Positions 24,678 to 33,871 of a stretch of 60,076 nucleotides of DNA are shown piece after piece (positions within the stretch are counted from its first letter, which is position 1; each line of letters begins with the position of its first letter). The position numbers were made by a program, and so were the translations under genes. Below the pieces are notes generated by a model. The model did not search any database and was not told where the DNA came from. It saw only the letters and a list, made by a program, of their open reading frames with translations. This stretch comes from Verrucomicrobiota bacterium (GTDB taxonomy: Bacteria > Verrucomicrobiota > Verrucomicrobiia > Chthoniobacterales > JAFAMB01). Location: contig JAFBAP010000016.1 of assembly GCA_019247695.1 (NCBI GenBank), forward strand, positions 1-60,076, written 5' to 3'.

Positions 24678-27353
24678 ATGCGGTTGCGAATCCTTATTGT
24701 ATGCGTGTTGATCTTTTCCTCTGAGTATGGCCGGTCGCAAGCGGCCGCTGGGTCGGAACCTGAATCAGCGCCGACCAGCCAGCCGGCGATTCCGTTGCGT
24801 TACCTGGTTCATCTGGAGCCCAATCTGGAAGCAGAGCGGTTTGAAGGCGCGGAAGATATTCAACTCCAGGTCCGCGCCACGGTTCGCGACATCACCCTGG
24901 ATGCGGTGGATCTGGAGATCAGCCGTGCGGTGTTGCGCACCCCTTCGGGCGAACTGGCCTTGCGACCCGAAACCGACGACGTCGCGCAACAGTTGAGGCT
25001 GGTTGCCGAGCAGGAGGTCCCGCCAGGGGAGTATCACCTGGGCTTGAGGTTCCGGGGCAAGATCCACCGCGAACCGCACGGGCTCTGTTTCGTGCCGCCT
25101 ACCGGCGCTCCCGACGCGCCGCCGATCCTGGCAAGTCGTCTCGCCCCCTGTTCTGCCCGTGAGGTTTTCCCTTGTTTTGACCAGCCGGGCCTGCGTGCCA
25201 GGATCCAACTTTCGATCAGAACCGCCCGTAAAAACGAGGCCGTTTCCAACCTGCCCACGATCGCTGAGCAACCGGTCGGCACCGATAAGGTCGTGATCTT
25301 TGCCGAGGCGCCCCCGATGCCGGTCTACCTGGTTTCGGTGGTTTGCGGGGAGTTGACCGCCGTCCAGGAACATCTGCCGACAACGACTCTGCGGATCCTG
25401 ACCCTGCCCGGAAGCGAGCCTCTGGCGCAATACGCGCTGGGTCTTACCAAACAGCTGCTGCAATACTATGAGGATTACTTCGACGCGCCCTTTCCGCTTC
25501 CCAAACTCGACCAGGTTGCCCTGCCGTCCCCGTGGAGCGGCACCGCGATCGGCTGGGGCGCGGTCACGTACCCTTCCGGCACGGTTTTATTAAGTCCCGG
25601 GCAAACCACCCTGGCGCAGGAAAGGGTGGTCTTTGAACAGATCGCACGCGCCATGGCGCAGCAATGGCTCGGGGCGTTCGTCGGCTTTGCGTCGTGGAGC
25701 GACCTTTGGCTCGGAAAGGGACTGGCCTCCTGGATACAGGCCAAGGCAACCGAACACTTCCACCCGGACTGGAAGTTCTGGCTCGCGCAAACCCCGCAAC
25801 TGGACGACCTGATGCTCAACGACGCCGGTGACGGCAGCCAGCCGATCCAGCGCCCGATTCACTCGCCGCAGGAAGCGTTCCAGGCCTATGAAGGCTACGC
25901 CCCGTTGAAAACGGAACGCCTGCTGAGGATGATTGAGGCGTTCGTGGGCGAGGCCGCGTTTCATGACGGGCTGAAATCGTTTTTGGTTTCGTACGCGCTT
26001 CGCACGGCGCAGAGCCAGGATTTCTGGTCGTCGATCGACAGCAAATCGAATCGCGAGGTGGCGGTGTGGGCCGCGCGGTGGTTTACGCAGCCCGGCTTAC
26101 CGCTGGTCAAGATTACCTCCCAATGCATTAACGACCGGCGCATCGTCAGCCTGGAGCAGATGCGATTGACCCTCCGGCAGGAGGCAGCCGCGGGTGAACC
26201 GGAACAATGGACCATTCCGGTCGGTATTCTGAACGTGGCTCCGGCCGAACGAACCCGGTACGCCCTCCTTCAGAAGGTCACGGAGAACTTCGAGACGGGT
26301 CATTGCCAAGCGGCGATCAAGGCGAATCCCGGCGCGCTCGGCTATTTCCGGATCTGGTACGAACCCGCCCTGGTCGGGGATCTCGAAAAACGTTCGGATC
26401 TTCTTGACGAAAGCGACCGGGTCAACCTGTTGTCCGACGTTTTTGCAACGGTGCAGACCCAACGCACGCCGGTGTCCGTTTTCATGGACTTGGTTGATCG
26501 TTGGCGCGACGACCGCAGCTTGAATGTCTGGAGAGCCATTCGCCACGCCCTCATCGCATTGGACCAGATAGAAACGGGCGACAGCGGGCGAGAACGGTTC
26601 CAGAGCTGCGTGTGCACCTTGCTGGGTGACCGGTTCGAGCGCCTCGGCTGGGAACCGGTCGCCGGTGAACCGGCCGAGCGCAGCCAGGAACGAGCGGACC
26701 TGATCGAAACGCTTGGACACTTCGGCGACCGCGCCATTATCGATGAAGCCTTTCGCCGGTTTGAGGCGCTGCAAAAGGATCCGGCCGCCGTTCCGCCAAG
26801 TCTGAAGGGAACCGTGCTCCGGCTGGTGGGACGGTATTCCTCCGACGGTACGTTCAAGGCGCTTCAGGAGCTTGCCCGGAAGGAATCGTCCCCGGCGGAC
26901 AAGCAGCTTTGCCTTGACGCGCTCGGAGCCGCCCTGGACCCGGACCTGGTCAGCATGTTCCTCGAACAGGAGGCGGCGCTCCCCAACATGAACCTGGCCT
27001 CATTCACCATTATCCTGGCAAATGTCGCCAAGGCAGGTGAACACGCCGATCTCGTGTGGCGTTACCTCAAGGGCCGGCCGGACCTGCTCGAAAACGCCGA
27101 ACTTTGGCGCAACGGAGATCTGGTCAGCGCACTCGCGTTTGGTCTTAACACCCCGCAATTTCGCCAGGAGTTTCTGAGCGCCGCGCAAAACTTTTCCGGC
27201 GTGATCCCGAGTTCCCGCCTCAGCGACGCGCTGATGTTGCACGACCTCAAGGTGGATTTGGAGGCTGCCATTGAGCCCGCCCTGGACGCTTGGGTCAACA
27301 AACGGCTCAGCGGCAAAGCACCGGACTCCACCCCCGGCACCCTCGGCGGATAA
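24678..27353 (+). CDS. Secreted M1-family peptidase homologue lacking the active site
   Basis: This 891-residue protein has the domain order of aminopeptidase N: a signal peptide (residues 1-22), N-terminal beta domain, catalytic-fold domain (DQPGLRARIQ, then DLWLGKGLASW) and C-terminal helical repeats. The active site is destroyed. The HEXXH position reads RAMAQ (324-328), the third zinc ligand Glu is Lys347 in WLGKG, exactly 23 residues after the first, and GAMEN reads GAVTY (294-298), losing the Glu that binds the substrate N-terminus. It cannot bind catalytic zinc in the usual way. A binding or scaffold function in the cell envelope is my inference. The ATG at 24678 gives the signal peptide. 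There is no sign of frameshift, so the gene is under selection. Confidence 0.85.
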   Translation: MRLRILIVCVLIFSSEYGRSQAAAGSEPESAPTSQPAIPLRYLVHLEPNLEAERFEGAEDIQLQVRATVRDITLDAVDLEISRAVLRTPSGELALRPETDDVAQQLRLVAEQEVPPGEYHLGLRFRGKIHREPHGLCFVPPTGAPDAPPILASRLAPCSAREVFPCFDQPGLRARIQLSIRTARKNEAVSNLPTIAEQPVGTDKVVIFAEAPPMPVYLVSVVCGELTAVQEHLPTTTLRILTLPGSEPLAQYALGLTKQLLQYYEDYFDAPFPLPKLDQVALPSPWSGTAIGWGAVTYPSGTVLLSPGQTTLAQERVVFEQIARAMAQQWLGAFVGFASWSDLWLGKGLASWIQAKATEHFHPDWKFWLAQTPQLDDLMLNDAGDGSQPIQRPIHSPQEAFQAYEGYAPLKTERLLRMIEAFVGEAAFHDGLKSFLVSYALRTAQSQDFWSSIDSKSNREVAVWAARWFTQPGLPLVKITSQCINDRRIVSLEQMRLTLRQEAAAGEPEQWTIPVGILNVAPAERTRYALLQKVTENFETGHCQAAIKANPGALGYFRIWYEPALVGDLEKRSDLLDESDRVNLLSDVFATVQTQRTPVSVFMDLVDRWRDDRSLNVWRAIRHALIALDQIETGDSGRERFQSCVCTLLGDRFERLGWEPVAGEPAERSQERADLIETLGHFGDRAIIDEAFRRFEALQKDPAAVPPSLKGTVLRLVGRYSSDGTFKALQELARKESSPADKQLCLDALGAALDPDLVSMFLEQEAALPNMNLASFTIILANVAKAGEHADLVWRYLKGRPDLLENAELWRNGDLVSALAFGLNTPQFRQEFLSAAQNFSGVIPSSRLSDALMLHDLKVDLEAAIEPALDAWVNKRLSGKAPDSTPGTLGG

Positions 27354-27425
27354 CGACGCGTGCATAGCGCCGGCGGGCATCCAGGCTCCCCGGCACCCGG
27401 GACTCGCCCGAGCCGCCCCGGGTAG

Positions 27426-28883
27426 CTACGATAACAGCCTTTGCAACGCTTCTCCCACGAGCGCCGGATTGGCTTTCCCCTTGGAAAGTTTCATGACCTG
27501 GCCCTTAAGGAAATTGATCGAAGCTGATTTACCGCCCCGGTAATCCTCCACGACCTTGGGATTGGCCGCGATGACTTCCTGACAGAGCGCCTCGATCGCC
27601 CCGAGGTTGCTCTCCTGCTGCAACCCTTTCTGACGCACGATCGTATGCGGATCGACGCCGGTGGCGAACATCTCCGCGAAGACGTCTTTGCCCTGCTTGC
27701 TGTTGATCCTGCCTTCGTCAATCAACGTCACCAGCGCGTTCAGGTCCTCGGGCTTGACCGGCGATTGCTCCACGCTTTTGTCTGCCGCGCCCAACGCGCT
27801 CAACAGATCGTTGATGACGTAGTTGGCAACCGACTTCGGCCGCGCCGAACCGCGCGCTGCAGCTTCAAAATAGGCCGAGAGCGCCACGTCATCGGCCAGA
27901 ACGCCCGCGTCGTACGCGCTGACCCCATAATCTTTTACGAACCGTTCACGCTTCTCCCAGGGTGTCTCCGGCAAACGCGAACGCACCTCATCCATAAACA
28001 CTTCCGTCCTGACCGGCAAAAGATCGGGATCCGGAAAGTAGCGGTAATCGTGAGCCGATTCCTTGGTGCGCATGAGGGTGGTCTCGCCAAGATCGTCGTC
28101 CCACCGGCGCGTTTCCTGGCGAAGCGTTTCCCCCCGTTCACGAGCTTCGATCTGGCGGTTGATCTCGAACGCAAGCGCACGGCGCACCCCGCTGATCGAG
28201 TTCAGGTTCTTAAGCTCGATCTTAGCCCCGTACGCGGCGTCGGCATGTTTTCGCACGGACACATTCACGTCACAACGGAGTTGCCCTTTTTCCATGTCAG
28301 CGTCACTCACCCCGCCGTGAATCAGTGCCTGTTTCAGTGAAGTCAGGTAAGCGAACGCCTCCTCCGGAGATTCGATGTCCGGCTGCGAAACAATCTCCAT
28401 GAGCGGTGTGCCGGCCCGGTTGAAATCGATTCCGGTGCTGGTTTCAAAATGGAAACTCTTGGCCACGTCCTCCTCAAGGTGGATCCGGGTAAGCCGGACG
28501 CTTTTACCCGGGTTGGCGATGTTTTTCTGCGCATCCTTCGGGTACGCCAGATCATACAACGGCACTTCGCCTTGCTCGCCGATCGGCAGGGCATACTGCG
28601 AGATCTGGTAGTTCTTCGGCATGTCCGGGTAATAATAATTCTTGCGGTCGAAGTTACAGACCGGCGCGATCCGGCACTTCAACAGGAGCCCGGTAAGCGC
28701 CGTGAGCTTTAATGCCTCCAGGTTCATCACCGGCAGGGCGCCGGGCAAGCCCAGGCAGACCGGGCACGTATAAACGTTGGGCTCGGCGCCGTACTCCACC
28801 TTGCACCCGCAGAACATCTTGCTTTTGGTCTTGAGCTGGACGTGCACCTCCAGACCGATCGTGGCGGCATAATCACTTTTCAT
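27426..28883 (-). CDS. gatB: Aspartyl/glutamyl-tRNA(Asn/Gln) amidotransferase subunit B
   Basis: This 485-residue protein is the tRNA-binding kinase-like subunit of GatCAB, which converts Glu-tRNA(Gln) to Gln-tRNA(Gln). Signatures include IGLEVHVQLKTKSKMFC, the zinc-site cysteines YTCPVCLGLPG, YYYPDMPKNYQISQ, DFNRAGTPLMEIVS and the C-terminal YqeY-like domain (SINFLKGQVMKLSKGKANP). The ATG at 28883 matches the family N-terminus; the frame upstream is repeat-derived. The gatA and gatC genes are not in the window. A repeat island lies immediately upstream. Confidence 0.97.
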   Translation of the reverse strand: MKSDYAATIGLEVHVQLKTKSKMFCGCKVEYGAEPNVYTCPVCLGLPGALPVMNLEALKLTALTGLLLKCRIAPVCNFDRKNYYYPDMPKNYQISQYALPIGEQGEVPLYDLAYPKDAQKNIANPGKSVRLTRIHLEEDVAKSFHFETSTGIDFNRAGTPLMEIVSQPDIESPEEAFAYLTSLKQALIHGGVSDADMEKGQLRCDVNVSVRKHADAAYGAKIELKNLNSISGVRRALAFEINRQIEARERGETLRQETRRWDDDLGETTLMRTKESAHDYRYFPDPDLLPVRTEVFMDEVRSRLPETPWEKRERFVKDYGVSAYDAGVLADDVALSAYFEAAARGSARPKSVANYVINDLLSALGAADKSVEQSPVKPEDLNALVTLIDEGRINSKQGKDVFAEMFATGVDPHTIVRQKGLQQESNLGAIEALCQEVIAANPKVVEDYRGGKSASINFLKGQVMKLSKGKANPALVGEALQRLLS

Positions 28884-29183
28884 TTCTCGACTCGAAACCA
28901 GCGATCCACAGATTACACAGATTGAAAGGCGTTTCATCAGCCGACGGGTCCAGCGGAGAAGAATCACGCGGCGCCACGGCGGGAAGACAGGATCATCCAC
29001 AGATTACACAGATTGACACAGATTAAGGCGACGGCCCGCGGCGCCTCTTCATTTGTGGCATTCTCTGCCGCTCCGAACCCCGAACCCCGAACTCCGAACG
29101 CTTTCCCCTTCTCCCCGCCGTGTTCGCCGTGTGAACTCCGTCGTCGTGCCCGCCTAATCGCTGTGCCCGCCGTGCGACCGAAC
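28884..29183. repeat. Composite intergenic repeat island R2
   Basis: This 300-base gap between the CvpA-like gene and gatB holds two CACAGATTACACAGATT units (28908-28924 and 28994-29010, the second with the following GACACAGATTAA), a CACGGCGGGAAGACAGGATC block, a GTGGCATTCTCTGCCGCT unit, a CCGAACCCC/CCGAACTCC run (29074-29100) and CGCCGTGTTCGCCGTGTGAA (29117-29136). No gene or promoter is visible, though both neighbours run on the minus strand, so the gatB promoter must lie here. Confidence 0.8.
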
Positions 29184-29984
29184 TTACCTTTCCTCCAGCG
29201 CATACCGCAGGGCGGCGTCGAACTGCGGGCCGGAAAAGATTTCCCGCCAGTCCGGGCGGTTCAGCAGGTCCCAGAGCCTCGGGTTGGCCAGCACCGCCCA
29301 GAAGTCGCCGCGCTCCAGGGCACGGGCGACAGCGGGGTCGGCGGCGAGCGCGCGGACCTGGGGATCATCCCAGGCCCGCTGGAAGCCCGGGTAGGTCATC
29401 AACCTCTCCAGAGCAATCGGGCTGGCGATCACCCGGGCGATCTGATCCAGCCGTTGATACACCTGTCGCGGCACCGGGTCGCAGGCGTCCACAAGCGATT
29501 TGCCAAGGACGGATTCAATCGAAGCCTGGAGGCGAACCGCGTTGGTCACCCACGGGTCAGGCGCCAAACCGTGCGCCAGAGCACCGGCTGACTGCTCAGC
29601 TGCAAAGTGGCCGGTGAGCCGGATCAGCAGCACTACGGCCCAGACCCAGAACAAGCCGAACGCCAGACCCAACAGACCGCCGGTGACGCCGAAGATGGTT
29701 CGGGTGAGCGGCTCCGCGTAGTCGCGGGTGCGTTTGAAGACGGTTCGTCCGATCAAGTACAGGACCTGGTAACCGACGAAGGCAAGGGCGCCGGCTCCCA
29801 CCAGGGAGGATACAGGTGCGGGCCAACCGGTTGATCTCGCCACCAGGCCGGCGGCGGTCGCGCCAAACGTATGCACCACGATCCACGTCAGAAGCAGCGC
29901 CGCCGGTTTCACCAGCAGCCGCAAGGGCCCGTTTGCCCAGCCGCGAACCAGTGAAACGAGGCACCAGAAGGCGAGCACGAGCAT
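29184..29984 (-). CDS. CvpA-family membrane protein
   Basis: This 266-residue protein has about four predicted membrane segments in its first 150 residues (MLVLAFWCLVSLVRGWANG, then LLLTWIVVHTFG, LVGAGALAFVGYQVLYLIG and LLGLAFGLFWVWAVVLLI), like colicin V production family proteins. The remainder is a soluble helical domain. The function in this group is unclear; CvpA homologues contribute to envelope integrity. I chose the ATG at 29984; a TTG at 30068 would add 28 residues and overlap aroC by 34 bases. It lies downstream of aroC, probably in one operon. Confidence 0.65.
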   Translation of the reverse strand: MLVLAFWCLVSLVRGWANGPLRLLVKPAALLLTWIVVHTFGATAAGLVARSTGWPAPVSSLVGAGALAFVGYQVLYLIGRTVFKRTRDYAEPLTRTIFGVTGGLLGLAFGLFWVWAVVLLIRLTGHFAAEQSAGALAHGLAPDPWVTNAVRLQASIESVLGKSLVDACDPVPRQVYQRLDQIARVIASPIALERLMTYPGFQRAWDDPQVRALAADPAVARALERGDFWAVLANPRLWDLLNRPDWREIFSGPQFDAALRYALEER

Positions 29985-30034
29985 GCAACCGGCCTGCCAA
30001 TGAGGATCGGGCGTTGGAGTCACGGACGTCCGGG

Positions 30035-31120
30035 TCAGGTCATATTTTGGGCCCGTTGCCGCAGCCAATGGTCACAGAGTACCAGCGCCGCCATCGCCTC
30101 CACCATCGGCACGGCCCTCGGCAACACGCAGGGATCATGGCGCCCGCGGGCCGCCAATTGCACCTCCTGTCCCTGATCATTCACCGTCGATTGGGGCCGC
30201 AGGATGGTGGCGGTCGGCTTGAAGGCAACCCGGAACACGATGTCTTCCCCGTTGCTGATGCCGCCCTGCACGCCGCCGGAACGGTTCGTCGCAGTCCGCA
30301 CCTGGCCCGCGCGCATTTCGAACGCATCATTGTGCTCCGCCCCCGTCATCAGGGAACCGGCAAAACCCGAACCGACCTCGAATCCTTTCGTGGCCGGCAA
30401 GCTGAGCATGGCCTTGGCCAGATCCGCTTCCAACCGGTCGAAGACGGGTTCACCCAGCCCGGGCGGCACGCCGCGGATCACGCAGGACACCACGCCGCCC
30501 ACCGAATTACCCTCTTTGCGCATCTGTTTGATGAGCGTAATCATCCGTTCCGATGTTTCCGGGTCAGGACAACGCACGATGGATCGCTCAACCTCGGCGC
30601 TCGTGACCGATCCGGGATCAACCTGCGCTTCGATCCGATGCACGCTTTGCACGAATGCCACCGTCTCAAACGCCGGTAAATGGGTGCGCAACACCTTCTT
30701 CGCGATCGCACCGGCGGCAACTCGCCCGATCGTCTCACGGGCCGAAGACCGTCCCCCGCCCTGCCAGTTCCGAATCCCGTACTTCGCCTGGTAGGTGTAG
30801 TCGGCGTGACTGGGCCGAAACGCGTGTTCCATCTCGCGGTAAGCCTCCGGGCGCGCGTCCGTGTTGCGAACCAGGACGGCAATCGGCGTACCGAGCGTGC
30901 GGCCCTCGAATACGCCGGACAGAATTTCGCAGCGGTCGGCTTCCGCCCGGGGTGTGACAATCTCACTTTGCCCGGGACGTCGCCGGTCCAGATCAGCCTG
31001 AAGATCTTCAGGCCCGAGAGGAATTTGCGCCGGGCACCCGTCAATGACGACGCCGACGCCCCCGCCGTGGGACTCACCCCAGGTCGCAACCCGGAAAAGA
31101 ACTCCAAACTGGGAAGACAT
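30035..31120 (-). CDS. aroC: Chorismate synthase
   Basis: This 361-residue FMN-dependent enzyme makes chorismate from EPSP at the end of the shikimate pathway. Signatures are [18 protein letters not shown], the [10 protein letters not shown] motif, [22 protein letters not shown] and the conserved [16 protein letters not shown]. The length is normal. The ATG at 31120 gives the family N-terminus. The upstream 570 bases are repeat-rich. The product feeds the PheA enzyme encoded at 55907. Confidence 0.97.
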   Translation of the reverse strand: MSSQFGVLFRVATWGESHGGGVGVVIDGCPAQIPLGPEDLQADLDRRRPGQSEIVTPRAEADRCEILSGVFEGRTLGTPIAVLVRNTDARPEAYREMEHAFRPSHADYTYQAKYGIRNWQGGGRSSARETIGRVAAGAIAKKVLRTHLPAFETVAFVQSVHRIEAQVDPGSVTSAEVERSIVRCPDPETSERMITLIKQMRKEGNSVGGVVSCVIRGVPPGLGEPVFDRLEADLAKAMLSLPATKGFEVGSGFAGSLMTGAEHNDAFEMRAGQVRTATNRSGGVQGGISNGEDIVFRVAFKPTATILRPQSTVNDQGQEVQLAARGRHDPCVLPRAVPMVEAMAALVLCDHWLRQRAQNMT

Positions 31121-31678
31121 GAAAGCGAGCCATCAGTTTAGCCCGAAGCCGTCAAAATGTCACAAGCGTAAAAGAATCACACGGTCACACGGCGGGCACA
31201 ACGGAAGAAAGCGGGCACAACGTAAGAGTTCACACGGCGACCACGGCGAGCCACGGCGACCACGGCGGGAAGAGGGGGGAAAGAGTTCGGAGTTCGGGGC
31301 TCGGAGTTCGGAGCGGCATCATGGGTGCCAGCTGCTCGTGTCAAGTTCGGGATTGCTGGATCCTGTTCTGCGTTCTTCTGCAGGTTCTTCGGATCGTTTC
31401 GTTTTCCCACCGGGTGAGCCTGACCTCGGGGGGAGATCGGACCCGGTTCTACGACGCCTCCGAACCCCGAACTCCGAACCCCTCTTCCTCTTCCCGCCGT
31501 GGTCGCCGTGTTCCGCCGTGGTCGCCGTGTGAACTCTTACGTTGTGCCCGCTTTCTTCCGCTGTGGCCGCCGTGTGACCGAACTCCGAACCCCGAACCCC
31601 GAACCCCAAACTCTACCCGACACCCGACACCCATTTGTAACTTGCACGGTGACCGATCGGGCCCATGATTATACCCCT
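31121..31678. repeat. Composite intergenic repeat island R3
   Basis: This is the largest island in the window. In order it holds CACGGCGGGCACAAC and GACCACGGCGAGCCACGG blocks (31190-31270), a TTCGGAGTTCGGGGCTCGGA run (31288-31312), a reversed CTGCGTTCTTCTGCAGG piece (31368-31384), a CCGAACCCC/CCGAACTCC run (31460-31478), the reverse of the first block (31493-31583), a second CCGAACTCC run (31581-31613), and ACCCGACACCCGACACCC (31616-31633). Paired modules in opposite orientation give a large imperfect palindrome. No gene is present; reading frames crossing it are repeat translations. Confidence 0.8.
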
Positions 31679-31694
31679 GAAAGGATAATTCCTT

Positions 31695-32864
31695 ATGACG
31701 ATGACTGCCGAGCCCAGACTGACGGTTCCTGAAAGCTTTCCGCCGTTCAGTTTATCACGCCTGCTCAAGACCGTTTTTAATCCGAAGCCGGGGGAGCGGA
31801 TTGCGATTCTGATCGACCTGGAAGACCCGCACGACCTCCAAGGGTTCAAGTTCCTGAAAAACCCGGATCTGGCCATTCAGCGGCATGCTTATGACAACTT
31901 TTATCAGAGTCTGAAGAATGGCGTGCTCGCGGAATTGGGCCTGACCGGCGGCGCCATGTATGCCTACAAGATCACGGGCGGCAGCAACCTTGAACTGCCG
32001 GACCTGGCCGTAGATTCGGAAGGGAGGGAACTCAGCCTGGAGAAGGATATCTATCCCCGTTACGACCTGATCCTCTGCATTTCCACGTACTCGGCCACGG
32101 CTCCGCTGACCGCTTTTGCCAAACGGTACGGGTTCAGGGGCGCCACCTTGCACGGGGTGAACCAAACGATTCTGCGTTCCGGCCTGGCGGTGGATTACAA
32201 TGAGGTCAGCAGGAACGCGGAGAAGTTGCGTTCGGGCATGACCAAGGCCGATTGGGCCGAGATCGATTTTGTAGTCCAGGGCGAGAGGCTCACCCTTCAC
32301 CTCGACCTGGGTAATCAAGAGGCGCAGAAGAGCCATGGTTTGTGTCGCGGCGGACCCGACATCGCCAATCTGCCTGCGGGCGAGATTTACTACGTGCCCA
32401 CCGGTGCCTCCGGCCGGTTCCCTCTCAAGTACGAGGACGGCACCCTCGCGATCATGACGGTGGCGGAAGGGCGCGTCGTGGACGCCAGGTTGTTGAGCGG
32501 CAACCCTGAAACGGTAGAGGCGCACCGCCGAAAAATCGCCGGTGACCCTGCAGCCGGCGAAATCGGCGAACTTGGGTTCGGCACGCAACTCCTGCCCGTC
32601 TCGGGCCGGGATATCCAGGATGAGAAGATTCTCGGTACGATGCACATTGCGACCGGGCGAAGCGATCACCTGGGCGGGCATCTCACGCCGGATAAATTTC
32701 ACGACGCCAGGAACGCCACGCACGACGACATCCTGTTCGCGCCGCACAAGACGCCGGAAGTCCAGGTGCCGCAGGTGCGCATGCATCGCAACGGCGAGAC
32801 GGTGGTCCTGATCGAGGATTTTATGCCCGCCGCTTACATGGCCGGCCTGCTGCTCGCCAGCTGA
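31695..32864 (+). CDS. M29/NicX-like metal-dependent protein (aminopeptidase T-like)
   Basis: This 389-residue protein belongs to the family that includes aminopeptidase T (M29) and the iron dioxygenase NicX. Candidate metal ligands sit in NLPAGEIYYVP, IGELGFGTQ and ILGTMHIATGRSDH, with a further His near the C-terminus (THDDILFAPHK). The N-terminal half is a variable substrate-binding domain. The family signature alone cannot tell a peptidase from a dioxygenase. A good AAGGA ribosome site precedes the ATG (31681). It is separated from the OvoA-type methyltransferase by 60 bases holding a perfect palindrome. Confidence 0.75.
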   Translation: MTMTAEPRLTVPESFPPFSLSRLLKTVFNPKPGERIAILIDLEDPHDLQGFKFLKNPDLAIQRHAYDNFYQSLKNGVLAELGLTGGAMYAYKITGGSNLELPDLAVDSEGRELSLEKDIYPRYDLILCISTYSATAPLTAFAKRYGFRGATLHGVNQTILRSGLAVDYNEVSRNAEKLRSGMTKADWAEIDFVVQGERLTLHLDLGNQEAQKSHGLCRGGPDIANLPAGEIYYVPTGASGRFPLKYEDGTLAIMTVAEGRVVDARLLSGNPETVEAHRRKIAGDPAAGEIGELGFGTQLLPVSGRDIQDEKILGTMHIATGRSDHLGGHLTPDKFHDARNATHDDILFAPHKTPEVQVPQVRMHRNGETVVLIEDFMPAAYMAGLLLAS

Positions 32865-32880
32865 GCGTTCTGTCCGAAAC

Positions 32881-32919
32881 GCAACGGGATTTTCCGGCTA
32901 CGCCGGAAAATCCCGTTGC
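32881..32919 (+). terminator. Perfect 18-bp palindromic hairpin
   Basis: GCAACGGGATTTTCCGGC pairs exactly with its reverse complement across a 3-base TAC loop. It starts 16 bases after the M29-like stop and ends 5 bases before the methyltransferase ATG at 32925. The stem is perfect and has no T-run, so it may terminate weakly, block the ribosome site of the next gene, or be a repeat or protein-binding palindrome. The exact match over 18 bases is far beyond chance. Confidence 0.65.
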
Positions 32920-32924
32920 AGGTT

Positions 32925-33683
32925 ATGCCGTCGATCTACGAAACCGACGTTCTCCTCCAGCAATACCTCCTTTTCCATTACGGAACGGCGGAGGACCAAC
33001 TGCCTTTTCCGTTCGGCCCGCAGGATGCCCTCTTTTACCCGGTCCGTTGCGTTACGGCATTCACGTCATTCTTCGTGGAACCCGCGCGCGCCCTGGATCT
33101 CGGGTGCGCAGTCGGTCGTTCCACGTTTGAGCTGGCCCGCTATGCCGGAGAAGCCATCGGCATTGATCTTTCACAAAACTTTATCCACGCGGCCCGGACG
33201 ATGCAGCGAGAGGGCGAGATCAGTTTCTTCCGGCTCGAGGAAGGCACCGTCGCCACCCCGTTACGGCGTTCACTGCCGGCCGGCCTTGACCGTCACCGGT
33301 GCCGGTTTCAAACCGGTGACGCGACGCTCCACGATCCCCGCCTCGGCACCTTCGACGTGGTTCTGGCGGCAAACCTGCTTGACCGGGTCCGATCACCCCA
33401 AAGCCTGCTTCAGAACTGCGTGCGGTATCTCCGGCCGGGCGGCACGCTGATCGTCGCTTCGCCGTACACCTGGCTTCCCGATTTCACACCCGCTGACGCC
33501 TGGTTGGGTGGGAAGCTCGATTCCCAAGGGCGACGGCTTGAAACCCTCGCGTCCCTGCGCACCCTCCTGGAGCCCGGCTGCAGACTGCTTCACACCGCGG
33601 ACCTCCCGTTTCTCATCCGCGAACACGCTCGAAAGTACCAGTGGAGCGTGGCGCAAGCCTCCGTGTGGCGGCGGGACGGGTGA
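32925..33683 (+). CDS. OvoA C-terminal-type methyltransferase (putative 4-mercaptohistidine N1-methyltransferase)
   Basis: This 252-residue SAM-dependent methyltransferase has the fold motif ALDLGCAVGRSTFELAR and the family motifs IYETDVLLQQYLLFHYG near the N-terminus, VLAANLLDRV, SPYTWLPDFTP and LPFLIREHARKYQWSVAQA. In ovothiol synthase OvoA this domain follows a sulfoxide-synthase domain and N-methylates 4-mercaptohistidine. Here it stands alone, and no sulfoxide synthase is encoded in the window, so the substrate is uncertain. The ATG at 32925 is preferred to a TTG at 32916, which lies inside the palindrome. The upstream gene is on the same strand. Confidence 0.8.
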   Translation: MPSIYETDVLLQQYLLFHYGTAEDQLPFPFGPQDALFYPVRCVTAFTSFFVEPARALDLGCAVGRSTFELARYAGEAIGIDLSQNFIHAARTMQREGEISFFRLEEGTVATPLRRSLPAGLDRHRCRFQTGDATLHDPRLGTFDVVLAANLLDRVRSPQSLLQNCVRYLRPGGTLIVASPYTWLPDFTPADAWLGGKLDSQGRRLETLASLRTLLEPGCRLLHTADLPFLIREHARKYQWSVAQASVWRRDG

Positions 33684-33801
33684 CTCGCAATTCCTTACGG
33701 ACGCCATTCAGCGGGTGACACGCGCCTCGCGGCACCTTACGCGCGGGCGGCAGAGTTCCCGACGCCGCGTCCAGGAGTCGCCCCATTAATTTTCATTAGC
33801 G

Positions 33802-33831
33802 TTAGAAGGAGGTATAGCAAGATTGTATAAT
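33802..33831 (+). promoter_or_regulatory. Candidate sigma-70 promoter of the GH51 gene
   Basis: A perfect -10 box TATAAT (33826-33831) lies 18 bases after a weak -35 TTAGAA (33802-33807), 41 bases before the ATG. The region is noticeably AT-richer than its surroundings. An AAGGAGGT at 33806-33813 lies inside it, followed by a TTG, and might instead mark a short leader peptide. The -35 is poor, so only moderate confidence. Confidence 0.45.
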
Positions 33832-33871
33832 CAGCCCTGTCATCTCCTCACCCCCACCGAACTTTTCCGTC

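Noticed and set aside
31044-31668. Several frames of 70-160 codons through repeat island R3
   Set aside because: They are translations of the repeats (runs of RRPRREE, NSEPRTPN) and differ between strands only by module order.
31755-32786. 343-codon minus-strand frame opposite the M29-like gene
   Set aside because: Antisense shadow of a gene with clear family motifs.
33290-33320. GTCACCGGT...ACCGGTGAC hairpin within the methyltransferase gene
   Set aside because: A 9-bp stem inside a conserved coding region of GC-rich DNA can arise by chance, and nothing else suggests a function.
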